A stretch of 64,000 bases of DNA from Caenorhabditis elegans (taxonomy: Eukaryota; Nematoda; Chromadorea; Rhabditida; Rhabditidae): the NCBI RefSeq assembly GCF_000002985.6, contig NC_003284.9:7564001-7628000 (forward strand), written 5' to 3'. The notes beneath the pieces were generated by a model that had not been told where the DNA came from, made no database searches, and worked only from the letters and a program-made list of their open reading frames with translations. The position numbers and the translations under genes are program-made. This document shows, one piece after another, positions 51,301 through 63,680 of the stretch (the stretch's first letter is position 1; every line of letters starts with the position of its first letter).

Positions 51301-51847
51301 TACGAGTAAACAATATTGAAAAAGTTTTGTTAGTGTTATCTACTGGAACATGCAACACGGAACAATAAATCTTTTTGTTTCTGTTTAGAGTATTTAAATT
51401 ACAACAAAATTACAATTATGAATGTTTTACTGGAACAAAATGTAATAAAAAAAAATTTCTATAAAAATTACTACAATCTGCCCGCTGCAACTTCACAAAA
51501 TAAAGTAATATAATTTTAACGTTGACAAAAATGCAAAAAAAAATTATTGCGACCATTTTGTATTTTGAAAACTAACATATTTTTTAAAATGTTTTTTAAA
51601 AACTATTTTTTACTATGGAAACACCACAAAACCGAAAATAAATGGAATATTTGGCGACACTGTAAATTTATTTTTTTAACGATGTTTTAAAACTACATTA
51701 AAGCAAGTTTGGATAATAGAAGTTGCCGTGTATATATATATATATATAAACAAAGCGCAATCTTTACCTGATTAGTGGATGAATTGATGGTGTGCGAATG
51801 AGATCACCGTATGCATGATAGGTGGCGGATGCTCCAGTTGAGCCCAT
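36365..51847 (-). CDS. TWK-type two-pore-domain potassium channel, several N-terminal isoforms
   Basis: Ten shared exons on the minus strand: 39513-39622, 39350-39466, 39036-39291, 38852-38981, 38686-38787, 38471-38638, 37854-37944, 37127-37323, 36946-37081 and 36365-36466. Alternative first exons are listed separately. Predicted products are 510 residues (from 40408), 567 (from 42396), 503 (from 44006) and 630 (from 51847). In the 510-residue form, M1 is about 85-107. A long external loop with sequons Asn132 and Asn140 leads to pore 1 (TVITSTGYDH; filter Gly203-Tyr204-Asp205), then M2, M3 and pore 2 (TTIGLGNI; filter 353-355). M4 (VIIGLAVITASLDLCS) and a basic C-terminal tail (ALKKTRPSKDRITLEDLKRF) follow. 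These channels set potassium leak and excitability in nerve or muscle. TWK family membership is clear, but I do not recall the member number with confidence. The filter Asp in place of Gly is unusual. Confidence 0.88.
37082..37126 (-). other. Non-canonical GC-AG intron in the TWK channel gene
   Basis: Read on the minus strand the donor is AG|GCAAAT and the acceptor TTTCAG. Phase 2 is preserved (KKT|R|PSKDR), and no GT is present at the boundary. Confidence 0.7.
40285..40408 (-). CDS. TWK channel alternative first exon, MGSLGVG form
   Basis: ATG at 40406-40408. 124 coding bases encode MGSLGVGRIFQVVQKPQL and continue to PQSLK, ending phase 1 at GTAAG and joining the shared exon at 39622 (LKENIGRVKWEEY). 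It is the first exon nearest the channel core. It shares the MGS start with two other alternative exons. Confidence 0.7.
42102..42396 (-). CDS. TWK channel alternative first exon, MGSSGAY form
   Basis: ATG at 42394-42396. 295 coding bases encode a 98-residue Ser/Arg/Pro-rich cytoplasmic tail, with the tandem RKPPSRPPSRPPSKPPSN. It ends phase 1 at GTGAGT and splices to 39622 (FAFAYDENIGRVK). GC content and codon use are clearly coding-like against the AT-rich intron. The start MGSSGA fits an N-myristoylation-type pattern. The frame stays open upstream of this ATG, so the exon could be longer. Confidence 0.72.
43904..44006 (-). CDS. TWK channel possible alternative first exon, MFAEWA form
   Basis: ATG at 44004-44006. 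103 coding bases encode MFAEWARTAHTGIYPDNPTA and a hydrophobic stretch LLPFFAAAAI, ending phase 1 at a strong GTAAGA donor. Phase fits the shared exon at 39622 (IRYQNIGRVK). A GC-rich block just upstream (44050-44190) could be its promoter. It could instead be an unrelated small gene. Confidence 0.5.
45000..49300. other. Long AT-rich intronic stretch of the TWK gene
   Basis: Intronic for the longest isoform and upstream for the shorter ones. I find no coding signal here. Short inverted repeats occur, for example near 48922-48943 and 48955-48973. Confidence 0.4.
49361..49764 (-). CDS. TWK channel second exon of the longest isoform
   Basis: Bounded by CGCAG acceptor and GTATGT donor, with 404 bases running phase 2 to phase 1. 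It links exactly from the 51768-51942 exon to the shared exon at 39622. It encodes a hydrophilic His/Ser/Arg-rich cytoplasmic segment (VYNKICVNCHDNVVKMWAPP; RYSRHHPRRTHYSLSPKL). A Met at 49692-49694 could start a 580-residue form from an internal promoter. Confidence 0.7.
51731..51748. repeat. (TA)n microsatellite
   Basis: Nine TA units in the TWK intron, just downstream of the MGSTGAS exon on the transcribed strand. Confidence 0.75.
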
Positions 51848-51942
51848 GCCTTTGTTGATCGGCTACTACACTCCACACGTCGTTGTCTCGTCGGTCTTAC
51901 AGATGGTATTGGTTGACGGCAACACGAGGAGTAACTCGAATA
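51768..51942 (-). CDS. TWK channel first coding exon of the longest isoform, MGSTGAS form
   Basis: An acceptor TTACAG at 51943 and a donor GTAAAG at 51767 bound the exon. ATG at 51845-51847 starts MGSTGASATYHAYGDLIRTP and ends phase 2, fitting the 49361-49764 exon. The acceptor implies trans-splicing or a farther 5' non-coding exon. A second open frame runs through the exon but hits a stop before the donor. Confidence 0.65.
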
Positions 51943-54900
51943 CTGTAATGAACAAAAAGTGATGATATAAGTGACCACTGAGCCCTGAAGGGAAAACTGA
52001 GCATGTTGGTTTGGGGTATGGGGCCCGTATTATTCATAAATTCTATTCATGTGTCTCAGTTATAGCGATTTACTCATTGTATTCCCTTTTTTCTTCATCC
52101 TTCTGGGCTCAGATATGTTGTCTTCTAGATAAACCAATTAGTACTCAAGCACAACCACAACTGCATTCAGTGCTTGTGTCGAAAGACAGCCTGTTTGTAG
52201 GGCTAGAACTAAACTATATTCGTTAGGAATAAATGAGCGACGGATATGATGAGTACCAGGCGGCAACAGTTTATATGTTTTTGTTTGCGAGTGAATTGGA
52301 TGAGGATGTGGGTAAAAATTGGATACGAAAATTAGATAAGAATACAATGGCACCACACACTTGCCTTCAACTCTCTCTCTCCCGCGACAGCTTATTGCTT
52401 TAAATAAGTAGGCGGTGCTTTAGTTAAGCTCAACATGCTCATAGTATTCTTCTTTCGTCCTCTTCCTATTTATTTTGGCTTGGGACTTGGCCAATGTTCG
52501 CTATTAGACCATTAAGTCTTCAGGGTCAAACGGACTCGTTTCTTGACGGGTCAAAAGTGGGGGTGGAGTCTTGAAACGCTATAGAATGACGAACACAAAA
52601 AACGAAACAAACAGTTTAAGAATGGAATGAAGATGCAAAAAAAGAGACGGGCTGGAAAACAGGCATAGAAGCAGCGAGGGGGATGAGGATAGATAAATTA
52701 ATTTCCGAATGTTGACTTTTTGTTGTTTTTTGTCGTTCGACATTTCGGAATTCGTAATTTCATTGCTCCCAAATTTTTGATGTTAGTCACATATGAGCAC
52801 TCACCCCTAGATCCAGTTTTGCGGACCATAAGCGATATGAAGATTACTGGAGTGCCTGAAAATTTTTAAATTTGATGCGTAGGGGATGTATAGAGAGCGA
52901 AAGTGATTCAATAACATTAAAGAGATTATAATTCAATATGTTCTAAAACTATAATTAATTGGTGATAACGCTCAAAGACGTTTCATCGTGAAACAATAAC
53001 AAAATAAAATGTAAAGCAAGTACTGTTACTGTTTCAAGAACTCCAATTTTTTTTTGAAAAAAAACCTGAGCAATAATGTTGGAACATTTACAGTTTTTGT
53101 GAAAATACTGTCAGCAAAAAATAAGAAATTTGAATGAATTGCTTTGTGAATAATTTTCAAAACACATTTGAATTTTTTCAAACTTTTTTTATTCATACAT
53201 TTTTTAAGCATTCAGAACGTTTAAAATTAAAATTCCACATTTTTCATTTTCACAATTTTCGAAAATTACCCGAAGAAGTTATTTTTCTATCACTCCATCG
53301 CGCATTTCCGACAAAGTTATTTTGAAGGCTTGTTGCAAAAATATTTACGAAATTTTAAAATGTTTCAAAGAGCTAAAAAAAATTAGAATTCAAACGGAGG
53401 GATGAAAAAAATGGCTCAATGTCCTTGACGTGATCACAAAAATTTTCAACTACCGACAAGTAAAACAAAACATTTACAACATAAATTATAATTATAATAA
53501 AAATTGTTGGGGAACAGTGCAAAAGTTGGGTAAATACTAGAAAATGGGAGAAAATGACCAACAAGAAACATGTAACAGAAGTAGAAGAGCTGATCAATCA
53601 TGCTCTCCAGGACAAGTATTTAACGCGATTATTGAACATTTGAACAAGATGAACGAGAAAAAGATGTTTCTTCCTTCCACCCTCAATCATCTTCAGATTT
53701 TTCTCATAGAACAAGTCTCGATGCACCTAAAAACTCTTTCAATAGTTATTTTATTGTGAATTGTGTCCGTCTTACGGCATTCTTCTATGATCAAATTATA
53801 GTCATGAGCACGGGGGAAAACGAAGGAAAGGAAAAATCTCAAAGTTTGCGCTTGCGGAAGACGTGTCAAAAACGTCGCGACGTCCTTTTGCAAACTTTCA
53901 AAAAGATAAATGCCTTTTAAAAGCTGATTTGCCGCGGAACTAAACTAGGCTTGCGGCAAAGAATAGGAAATGTAAAAAATTTCCAAACAACAATGTTTGG
54001 AAAAAACCTCATTTCTATTTGATATATCTTACGTACTCACAAAGAAATCATGTTGAAAAATATATAATGCGTAAAACTTTTTGTCATTTTTTTTTCATCG
54101 GAGGGCATTGCTTTGACATTTTAACGGCAGATATAACGAAGGGATATGATCGAGCAGTTTGTCAGACACTATTGTTTCTTTTTCTATCTTTCATCATTTT
54201 TTTTCAATTTTTTCCATATTCCCGGTTTTCAAAATTCACTAGGAAATGTAATTTGTCAGCATGGAAATGACGCCTTCGTTAAAAAAAATTATTCGTGGAG
54301 AATTGCAACGAAAAAAAAAAGAAAAAGAACCAAAAAAGCTTCTTTACTGATAAGTCACATTGCAACAACAACATAGCTCAGCAAAACAATACAAATAAGC
54401 AGAAGTGAGTGATTTGACCCAAAATGATGGGGAGAAAACAGAACGAAAACTAATGAGTGCTAGTTGGAGTTGAAAATTCTTCAAAACATGCTTTAGAACG
54501 TTAGAAACCTTCGCAAAACAAAAATATCGAACGCTGCCAAACTATTGTGACTAATAACACGCATTAAGTACACGCATAACACGCATAGATAATTTAATTT
54601 TAAATTGAAGATTCACATAACTTGCAAAGGCAGAGTACATTTTTTAAAAGGTCTAGCATTATTTACAGTCGAAATGTGACAATAACTCAGTTTCTATCTA
54701 TTATCAGTTCAGTCGTCAATAAAAATATTATTTTTCTACGTACTTAAAAACTTTTCGTTTTGATAATTTTTATCTGAAAATAGTGGATGTTCAAACATGT
54801 GGCATTATTCTCAATCAATTAAGAACCCAAATTTTTCAAATATTAGGCTATTTCCCAAAACGTTGCCTGAAAAATTTCAAAAATCTAAAAACGTTAGCAT

Positions 54901-55570
54901 TGTTCTTTTGATATTCGGTTGTGACAGTTCTTGTGAAAATGACACTGATTTACCATTAATCTCTTACTACTTTATTCTGGTTTCATTTGCCTAACATATT
55001 TATAAAGTTATTTGGTGTGCTAGTTTTATAATCAGATTTGAAAATTAAAACATGATTTGAGCAAATTCAATTAGAGAAAACGAATGATTTAGAATATTAG
55101 ACAAATACTTCTAAACCATCGTGAGCATGAACTTTTTTTGGAAAAAAAATTAGCAACGATGCATTCATCTTTCTTCGAAACAACATTATCATCACGTTAC
55201 TATGATTTTTCGCTAGCCACTTTTTTTTAATAAACTGTGAAATCTTCAAAATAATATTGATTCATATCACTGAGTTAACGTAAACAATAAAACATGCTCA
55301 CATGTGTCTCAAAAAATCCATATTTGTAATTATGAGTATGGTACGTCGAAGTATTTGATAAATCAGTCTACATGAGGGAAATACTACTGAAACCGCTTAG
55401 TTAGTTATATACATATGTAAAGAAGAACGTCATGGTAAATATGTCAGTCTTACTAAACATCAATCAAGAAACATAAGTTCTCACAGGCAAAAAATGGCTG
55501 CTAGTTGTGCACACTGAAATCAGTCGCGCCCTGGAATGGGGGCATGCAAAATGGGGAAGGCGTGGGGCGG

Positions 55571-55750
55571 CTAAGTGTCTGTGTTATTTGTCGACGTTAG
55601 GGGCGACAAAAAGCGACACCACTCATAAATCTCGGTCCATCCGGACATCGTGGTGGTGGTGGTAGCTTCTTCGTCTTCCTTGTCGTCCTTCTCACTTGGT
55701 CCCTCCTTAGCCGCTTCTTCATTTTCTTTTGTCCAGTTCTTATTTTGTTT
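55571..55750 (-). other. Exon-like Glu/Lys-rich open frame
   Basis: On the minus strand a CTTCAG acceptor is followed by a 59-residue open frame with worm-like codons: KENEEAAKEGPSEKDDKEDE, a Thr run, then MSGWTEIYEW and a stop. It sits in a GC-rich island inside AT-rich DNA. A second frame (MAPRDFRNKIRTGQKK) is also open. It may be a terminal exon of an unseen gene, or a further first exon of the TWK gene. No homology recognised. Confidence 0.3.
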
Positions 55751-58700
55751 CTGAAGTCTCTCGGCGCCATCTCACAGAACTGATCAACCACCGATGAAGC
55801 AAGGAATAGGTTTCAAATTAAAAGCAGTGCAAATGAGAGTTAACTGAATATAGTAAACTGAGAAATTTAAAAATTCCACCATAGTCTATTTATGTTGAAT
55901 TTCATAATTTTCCACAAACAAACATATATTATTCAATTTTATCGAATTTGGTTGAATCAAATAAATATGTGAAAATACAAGATATATACAAGATAAAGAG
56001 CTAACTAAACACAACAAAAATACGGCAAAATAAAAGCAGAAGAAAACTTCATTCATTTATCACAAAATCGCTATTCAAAACTGATGCAAGTTTGAAGAAT
56101 TAGTCGTGTCGAGAAAAAAAACAAATGGCTCCCGACACGGGCACTCGCGACAAGTTTTCTCGCTGGAGAGGCGAGACCTCTTCGTCAGAAAACGTGTCTT
56201 CAGCAACATATGAGATAAAAATATGGCGGCCTGGAGGACACCTCTCATGGGATTTTGTCAACTTCTTCGTATTATTTTACTATTAAGTGCAGGGCGCCAC
56301 TAAAAAAAGACGACAGAAACATTGAGAGATAGACACCAAGACATCCAAAAAAATGTGCAAAGAAAATGTTTAATATTTCAAGTATCAAGACTCGTGAGAA
56401 TAAAAATGAAACAGTCAGGGGGAAATTTTCATGAAGAAAAACGTTTTTATTTGCTCATTTTTAATACTCAAAAAATTTGAATTTGATAGTCTAATTAACG
56501 AAATTAAGAAATTACACCGCAGTTGCCTAACGTACATTTTGTACATTTTGTGTGATCAAGACGTGATGGAAATTACAAAAAATAATTTAAATGAAAACAT
56601 TGGTTAACACAGTTTTAAAATAAACGGTATGTAACAAAATACTATAAATTTCAAAGCATTTCTTTCTAGAAATTTTTTTTAATAAGTATCTAAAACAAAC
56701 CCAGACTTTTACAAAAGCATTTGAAATTGAAGATATTCGAAGCAGAAAAAGCTCTGTTTTGAACTAACCGTCGTGATAAGAAAGACGCATTTATTAATTA
56801 TATTTTTTTGTTTAATAATAATAAACAAAAAAATCAAATTTGAAAGTCTAATCGCCTTGTACCTATTAACCTCTCATCAAATACATTGATGCCGCTGTTA
56901 AGTGGCAAGATCTCTGAATCTGAAGAAATGTCAACAAGTCATCTATATTAAAATATCTAGTTTTGGATGTTTAAAATTTTCCAAAAAAAAGAGGCTCTCA
57001 AAATATTCTGCATAGGAAATAAGCGTATCTGATGAAAAATCAGAACTTCTCACACTGAGCACCCTATAAAACCACTAGTCTGGAGTAGTTCTCGCATGGC
57101 CATCAACCCGATTCTTTTTTCTTAGTCGAACAAAATCGGCTTCTTCTCCCTTATTTCTTGCAAAAAATTGGGAAAAATGCCTACTCCCAAAATTCCACTC
57201 ATGAAAAGAATACTTCATGAGAGCGTAAACGGAAAAACGAAATCGGGTTGACTGAAATGAGCCGATTGAAAAACGATAAAGTGCAATGAAAGTGTCAGGT
57301 AAAACCAACTGAAAATTTAAGAGTGAAAAATCAAAAAACAACAAAGTCAACAAAAAAAATCGAAATCCAATTTTTCTGAATGCTTCGCACAGCTAGAAAG
57401 ATGAAATTGACAGGATAAAAAAAGACGAAAGGCCAAATTCGATTGGAGTAAGATCATGTAGTAGTTGTTGTTTACTTTTTGTCTTCACATCTTATTCAAC
57501 GTGCGCGCGAAGATTTTCATTTGAGCAGTCTGTGTGTGCGGAGATAAATGAAAAATAATGTCCAGGGTTCAGACACCTTGCAAAGCTATAAAAAATTACA
57601 ATCGTATGTATACTGCAAACCATTTTTGAGAAACTGTTTCGTTGGATATACAAGGTTAATGTACGTTTCAGAAACAGTTTCCTATATGGATTAGCTAAGT
57701 CTCTCAGGTGAGCACAATAGACATATGATGAACAATACCATGTGTTGAAGAGGATGTGAGAATTTTATTCACTTTTCGTAATCGGAAAAATTCATTTTAG
57801 ATCGTGGCAGCTGGAAAAACTTTGTTGAACGTATATCATACAAATTTTACGTGTTGTTAGTTGAAGACTCTGCTCATCAATTAAGTTTCTCCCTGTTTAA
57901 ACAACTTAAGACAAAATAACTAAAACATAGTGCAATTAAAAACAGACAGCTAAAACAGATTAAACATATCAGACACTTAGTGTAGAAAAGTACTTTTTTC
58001 TTTTTTTAAATTAATATTTGCAGTCAGTAATTTCCTTGTATTCTGCATGGTATCTGGCTCAACAATAAACTTTGACACAAATGAAACAATCATACCTTGG
58101 AGAATAAAGATGCTCTGGTTTTCTTTTATTTCAATTATGTCAACACCATTTAGAATTTCATAAATTCAACTGCTCAGAACATTTTTAAGCAGCATCCCTG
58201 GCATGTAGTGCGTAAATCTTAAATAAAACACTCCTAGACGTAAAAATATGAAAATGCAATATTCCAAATAACATATCCTTGCTGAGATTTACAATTGAAT
58301 CTGAAAACAGCAAATAATATTTATCTTCTTGAAAAAAATTATCTGAATTCCCAGTTTTAAGGAATGTTCTACAAAAAGCCTTTTACGAGAAAAACGTTCG
58401 TGTAAGCACGATAGTTCTTTTTATAGTTTTTCTCATCGGCGATTCTAAATATAATTTTTATTTTTATTTCTATAGTAACTTTTCAAGTTGTGAATTAAAG
58501 CTAAAAATCTTAGAAAGATTGAGAAAAAAACATTGACCCGACATTTGCAAATGTTTACCCAAGATTACAGAATAGCTTGAGTCAAAATTTTGCAAAAGCT
58601 GGACCGTACTTTCTTAACTAGCTTTGCACCTCTAAGATACAATCGTAAGTCTTTAACGCACCCTAAATCTTACCCAAAGTTTGTCAACCTGGGACCAGAG

Positions 58701-59587
58701 GTTGCCAACAAATGCCTTATTGTGACTATAATTTCGACAGAAGATAACAAATACTGCTAAACTGTAACTGACATAGAAAATCTTTATTGTTTATGATTTT
58801 GATAATGTTAATACGTAATAGAATCTAAGTATCATCGTGGAATAAATAATGTTATAGAAATACCGAAATCTAGAAAATATTTTTAAATGATCCCAAATTT
58901 TCTCCTGACACAAAATATCTATGTGAAAATTCAAACGAAAATTTCCTGATTTCATATTTCAACTTGAAATTGTGATTTTCATTTGTGCACCCATGAGATT
59001 TTTCAAACGCCGAATTTTTGCCCCAAATACGCCATTTGACAATTTACGAGATCTGTGTATATTTACGAAATTTAAATCTTTGGCGGGTGCTGATTTTCGT
59101 TTTTCAACGAGTTTTCTTCATTGTGTTTATTTTCGAAGTTGTTTCGAAAATGTGTTTTTAACGTCAATTAAGCAGTTTATTTTCAAAAAACTAGTGAACT
59201 TTCCAATTTTTAGGTTACAGCTCATAGATTTCAGCAATTTTTTGAAAATTGTGTTTTTTTCATATGGGACACCCAAATTTAAAAAATCTGAATTGAAATT
59301 TTAACAATTTTGGTCGAGTACCATTTAAATAAATTTCAAAGTACACGTGTTCATTTTACTATCGAGACTGCTCACAAACTAGTGTCCGACACATTATTTG
59401 AATTCAATTATTTATCATCGGACGGATATGCCGTTCGAAAGAATAGTCGTATCTGGAAAAATACGTGTTTTTTGTTGTAGAATCTTGTAGAATCAGAGTG
59501 GTCTCTAAAAGCATAAATCAAGAGATATTCAGTTGTGATTCATTAAACAACATAATACAATTACAATCAAAACATAAGATTTCCTAT

Positions 59588-59800
59588 TTATGATTCGTTT
59601 TGACTTCCTTTCAATGCTAAGAAATCCTTCAATGCAAAAAAAGAATGAAAAGCTGTTATCAAAACAACGTGGAATCCTAATAGAAAAAACCATATATTAG
59701 ATTTCTGGTTTGATATTATTTCATTTCGCATAGGCGTTCTTCTATTTCCAATTTTCAATGCCCCAGTGATCGCTCCGCCGTTCAAAAAATTCGCATTCAT
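59588..59800 (-). CDS. Possible small single-pass membrane protein
   Basis: A 70-residue intronless ORF with ATG at 59798-59800 on the minus strand. A polar N-terminus (MNANFLNGGAITGALKIGNR) precedes one hydrophobic span (WFFLLGFHVVLITAFHSFFA) and a short tail ending QNES. The residue mix (Gly, Asn, charged flanks, one membrane span) is more protein-like than its random neighbours. No family is recognised and no splice sites or strong polyadenylation signal support it. Confidence 0.35.
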   Translation of the reverse strand: MNANFLNGGAITGALKIGNRRTPMRNEIISNQKSNIWFFLLGFHVVLITAFHSFFALKDFLALKGSQNES

Positions 59801-62734
59801 TTTTTTTTAAGCCGCAAAGCAGCAACAAAAAGAAATGATAAATGACAGATCTGTTTGAACTTAGCCGTCGTTGCCACACTGCCACCTACAACTCCAAAAA
59901 GTTCAAATTTTTATTTTTTCTAATTCTGTCTCAAAAACTCATAATGTTAGTAGTCACCACACTTGTATAATCATATTAAACTAATGATTTTAGTTCACTA
60001 ATCCAGACTTATAAAAATAAAAGTTTTTATTTTGTGTAGTACAAATATTCTTCCACAATTCAAACAAGTCTTCGGAAATAACAAAATAACTAATCCTTAT
60101 TAATCTATTTTTTTTTAATATTCAAGTAGCCGTTCTTCTTGTATTAGAGAAGATTAACATATGGTTCAACATTGAGCAGAGTGGTTTTGACTTGCCTCAA
60201 TATTTCAGTTCCTCAATCCCGACATGAACGGCTAAAGATCACTCATTAAAAATTAAAAATACCATAATTTATTTAAAAGTTGACAAACTTTGATTTTTCG
60301 AAATAAAAACTTAAATCCTTCCGCCGAGTTTAATGTTATACAACATTATCAATTTGCATATGTACGTCAGGTTTCACCTGTAACTTTGTGAGGTCACACA
60401 CAAACTGAATTTCGTAGGCGACCAGCTCAGAAATGTTAAAATTAAATTAGATCTAAAATTAGAACACTAGGAATTTCTATTGTTTATGATTAAAAATAGA
60501 AGTTTATTAATGCTGAGCAGCTTTCTAGAGACAAGTCAATTCATAGAAGCTAGCTTGTGACATGTTCTACTTTTTTGTGCTTAATTTCAAAGAAGAAATG
60601 TCTAATTCGTATTGTTAGATTAAAACTGAGAAAATGCTTCGAATAAATCAAATTCTCTTTGCTCCTTGCAAATCCAATTCTGCGACGTAGTTGATTTGCT
60701 GATATGCTGATTTCTGGCTAATTCCTAGTATCAAGATGACCGAATCTTATATTAAAACTTTTCTAAAAATTTTCAACATTAAAAAAATTATTAAAAGTCA
60801 AAATTGGCAATTGCTGAGTTTTTGCCCTTTTTTGAGAAAACTATAGCCCTGTCGCACGATTTAATATCTATAATGTTTGAAGATTAATATATAAATGAAC
60901 CATAGAATTCGTAGAAAAATTGGTTTAATAGACGACTTTAAAAAAGTAACAACAATTGAAATGTTTCCAATTTTCAAAAAAAAAATGAAACTTTGAAATT
61001 TTCTCGAATTTATTTGCTATTTATATTTGATTATTGGACATGTTTTAATGCAGATTTAAAATTGGCGCTACTCCATCTTTAATAATATTTCAAAATTTTC
61101 AAAGTTCGGCCCAAATCAGTTCTTGTTTGATTTTTCCTTATAATTTTCAAATTTTCCCCAGAATCAGATCACTGATGTCTAGACTTAAGCAAGATTCAAT
61201 ATATTTTCAAATTTCTAACGTCTCGTCAACTCCATTGATAGAAAATGTATCTTAACCACAATTCATCGCGTCTGATAAACCCTCTCTCCACGTGTTGTTG
61301 TGCCTAGAATTTTCTTTTTTTCTATTCTCTATTCTTCTTGAAATTTAGAAAAAGTGCGAAAAACAATAGGCTCTGATGTGCTGTCCGCTTGTGCTAAAAA
61401 AGTTAATTTTACGGAAAAGAAGATGCAGAATCTTATTTGGCCGTGAATGCGTCAATCTTACTTTTACTTATTTCAACCACTTCTTCCTTCCCGTGACTTC
61501 TTCGCACGATTCCGTGATTCATTACTCTATTTTGAGATGAATTGAACGAAGTTTCCATTTATTTTAGTGGGCTCAAGTTTCAGTGAAAAACAGTCGACTT
61601 TGGAAATGAAAAAGGAGAGAAGAAGATAAATTTTTTAATTGTGCGGAAAAAAGCGAACTCAGAAGCCCTGACAAAATTAATGAGCAGCGACCAATCATCT
61701 TTCATCGCCATAAAATTGCCGTTTTCCAAATAACCAATTTTCGAAAATAATCGTTGTTGTCATATGCGTAAAAGTCCTTTATTGAATTGAGTTTGTTCTG
61801 CGAGAAGACCAAGTGCATTAAACTCACTTCTGTTTATTCGTTTCCCGCTGACATCCCATTCTGATAAGGCCGAACGTGTTTCAGATGTTGTGACTTCAAA
61901 AGCTTCAAAAATCTCGACCAGTGATGTCAAACAGATGAAACAGAAGTCAAGACAAACATAAAAGAATGACGAAGACGAAAATTTGATGTAGAGGGCGGTG
62001 GCAGCAAAAGATTAGATTCAATTCTACCTGGCGTTCTTTTGTTTTCATTTATACCTTCTGAGCATAATAGAATAGAAAATGATAAAAACTCAAATTTTAT
62101 CTGATATTATGATGAATCTTATCAAAATATTTTGAAATGTAGAAAAAAGTAATGAGCTTACTAGTCTTCAAAGCTGTAAACCTTCATTTTATCTCTAGAT
62201 TAGGCAAATATGGTCACCGCGATGCGTCATTTCATTTCCAGCTTAATTTTTGTTAGCCTCAGACTTCTGATTTCCCACGCATTAACCAATGAAGCAGATC
62301 TATGCTGTTGTTTTAGATACTAGCTACTTCGAGACAGCATCCGAATATTTTTTTTGGATCAGAGTAGGAAGTCGTGAACGAAAAATCTGTTTAAATCTGG
62401 CTCATCTTGGAGAACTTCTTAAAAATTCAGTGCACAGTTTTGTTCATCTATAGAAAGTCAATTTCAGGAAATGACAAATTCAAAAGTTAAATGTAAAATG
62501 AAGTGACGGAAAAACAATATGGGTGTGCGCCCTTTTGACTTCATGACATCACGTTATGTTACGCTTCAAACAGTTGAGCATTTATTACTTCCACATTCGA
62601 CAAAAGTGTAGGTGGAGGATCTACCCCTGAACCAATTTTCCCATTTAAAATTCTAACTTTGTCGTTGTTCCTCGACTGGATGAGGAGGAGCAGTTAATTT
62701 TCATTTTTCATTTTTTGGGACGTTATTTAGAACG

Positions 62735-62944
62735 CTATATAACAGCGCACACGTGTTTATTACAAAAATAGATTAATACAGTTATACATATTTTATGATT
62801 CTTGTGACGAAAGCTCTCTGGAGAATGTCCACTGAGACATACAACCCACTGTTTACACTTATACTCCAATAATTTGCAGTTCGATGCCGTCGCGGCGGTT
62901 GTACATGTTAAACATCTAAATTTCTCCGAAATTCTGTTCTCCAA
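62735..62944 (-). other. Cysteine-rich open frame, uncertain
   Basis: A minus-strand open frame containing FRCLTCTTAATASNCKLLEY and further Cys residues (KCKQWVVCLSG). The spacing vaguely recalls Ly-6-type modules. There is no clear start, acceptor or partner exon, so it could be chance. Confidence 0.18.
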
Positions 62945-63680
62945 AGTTTGAGCGGTAATACTGGCAAATAGTCGATATTAATTTTCCAATTTTTTCACCT
63001 GTCTTCGTTTTCTGCCTATAGTTTTCATCTGCCGACGACTTCGCTGGTGCTGCTAGCTGCTCCCCAAGACCCCTCAACCAACCCCCTCAAACGCCACGCC
63101 CCCATTGTTAGAATGGCATCTTGGTGAAGCAGATCAGTATTTATTTGGTGTACAGCCACGCCTTCACGCTCACATTTCGGCATTGATGTTAGCATATGAA
63201 TGATTTTCAGTTATGTTGCTTAATCTGTAATTGTTTTCTTGTGTACTCTACGACATTTTTAATAGCGGTCACCGTTGAGCATAATTCGCCCTGACAGAAT
63301 ATGAGAGGATCCATTGACTAAGACAGCATTCTCTCGATTCGTCTATGTTCCCTTATACTTCTTTGAGATCACGTACTTGTATAAAAGTTGAAAGCTCAGA
63401 AATTTCTATTAGCCTCATTTCTAACTTCCAGCAGATTTCTGTTTCTAGGTCTATCGTGTATATTCAAGAAATGTCAAGCATTTATATTAATGAGTTGTTA
63501 TTCAAATGTATTTTTTTTATCTCTTTGAGAATTTAGACCGATTTGTGTAATAATGTCTGTAGGAAAATTCCTCCTGGCGTAGTTATTTTAAATTCTTGTT
63601 TCTCAAAATTCTTCAATTATTTTCCAATAATTTGTACTCTTCCATTTCAGGTAATCGTCTCCTCTCGTACATTTTCTACA

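Larger units (their letters stand above)
51943..63650. other. Gene-poor 11.7 kb region
   Basis: Mostly AT-rich sequence upstream of the TWK gene and of the gene at 63.7 kb. GC-richer islands at about 52.35-52.75, 55.50-55.80 and 63.02-63.18 kb are the likeliest regulatory or exonic parts. Three small minus-strand ORFs are listed as uncertain. No gene with a recognisable domain is present. Confidence 0.45.

Noticed and set aside
53544-53759. + strand ORF MGENDQQETCNRSRRADQSC
   Set aside because: No splice partners, no domain and average AT-rich context; likely chance.
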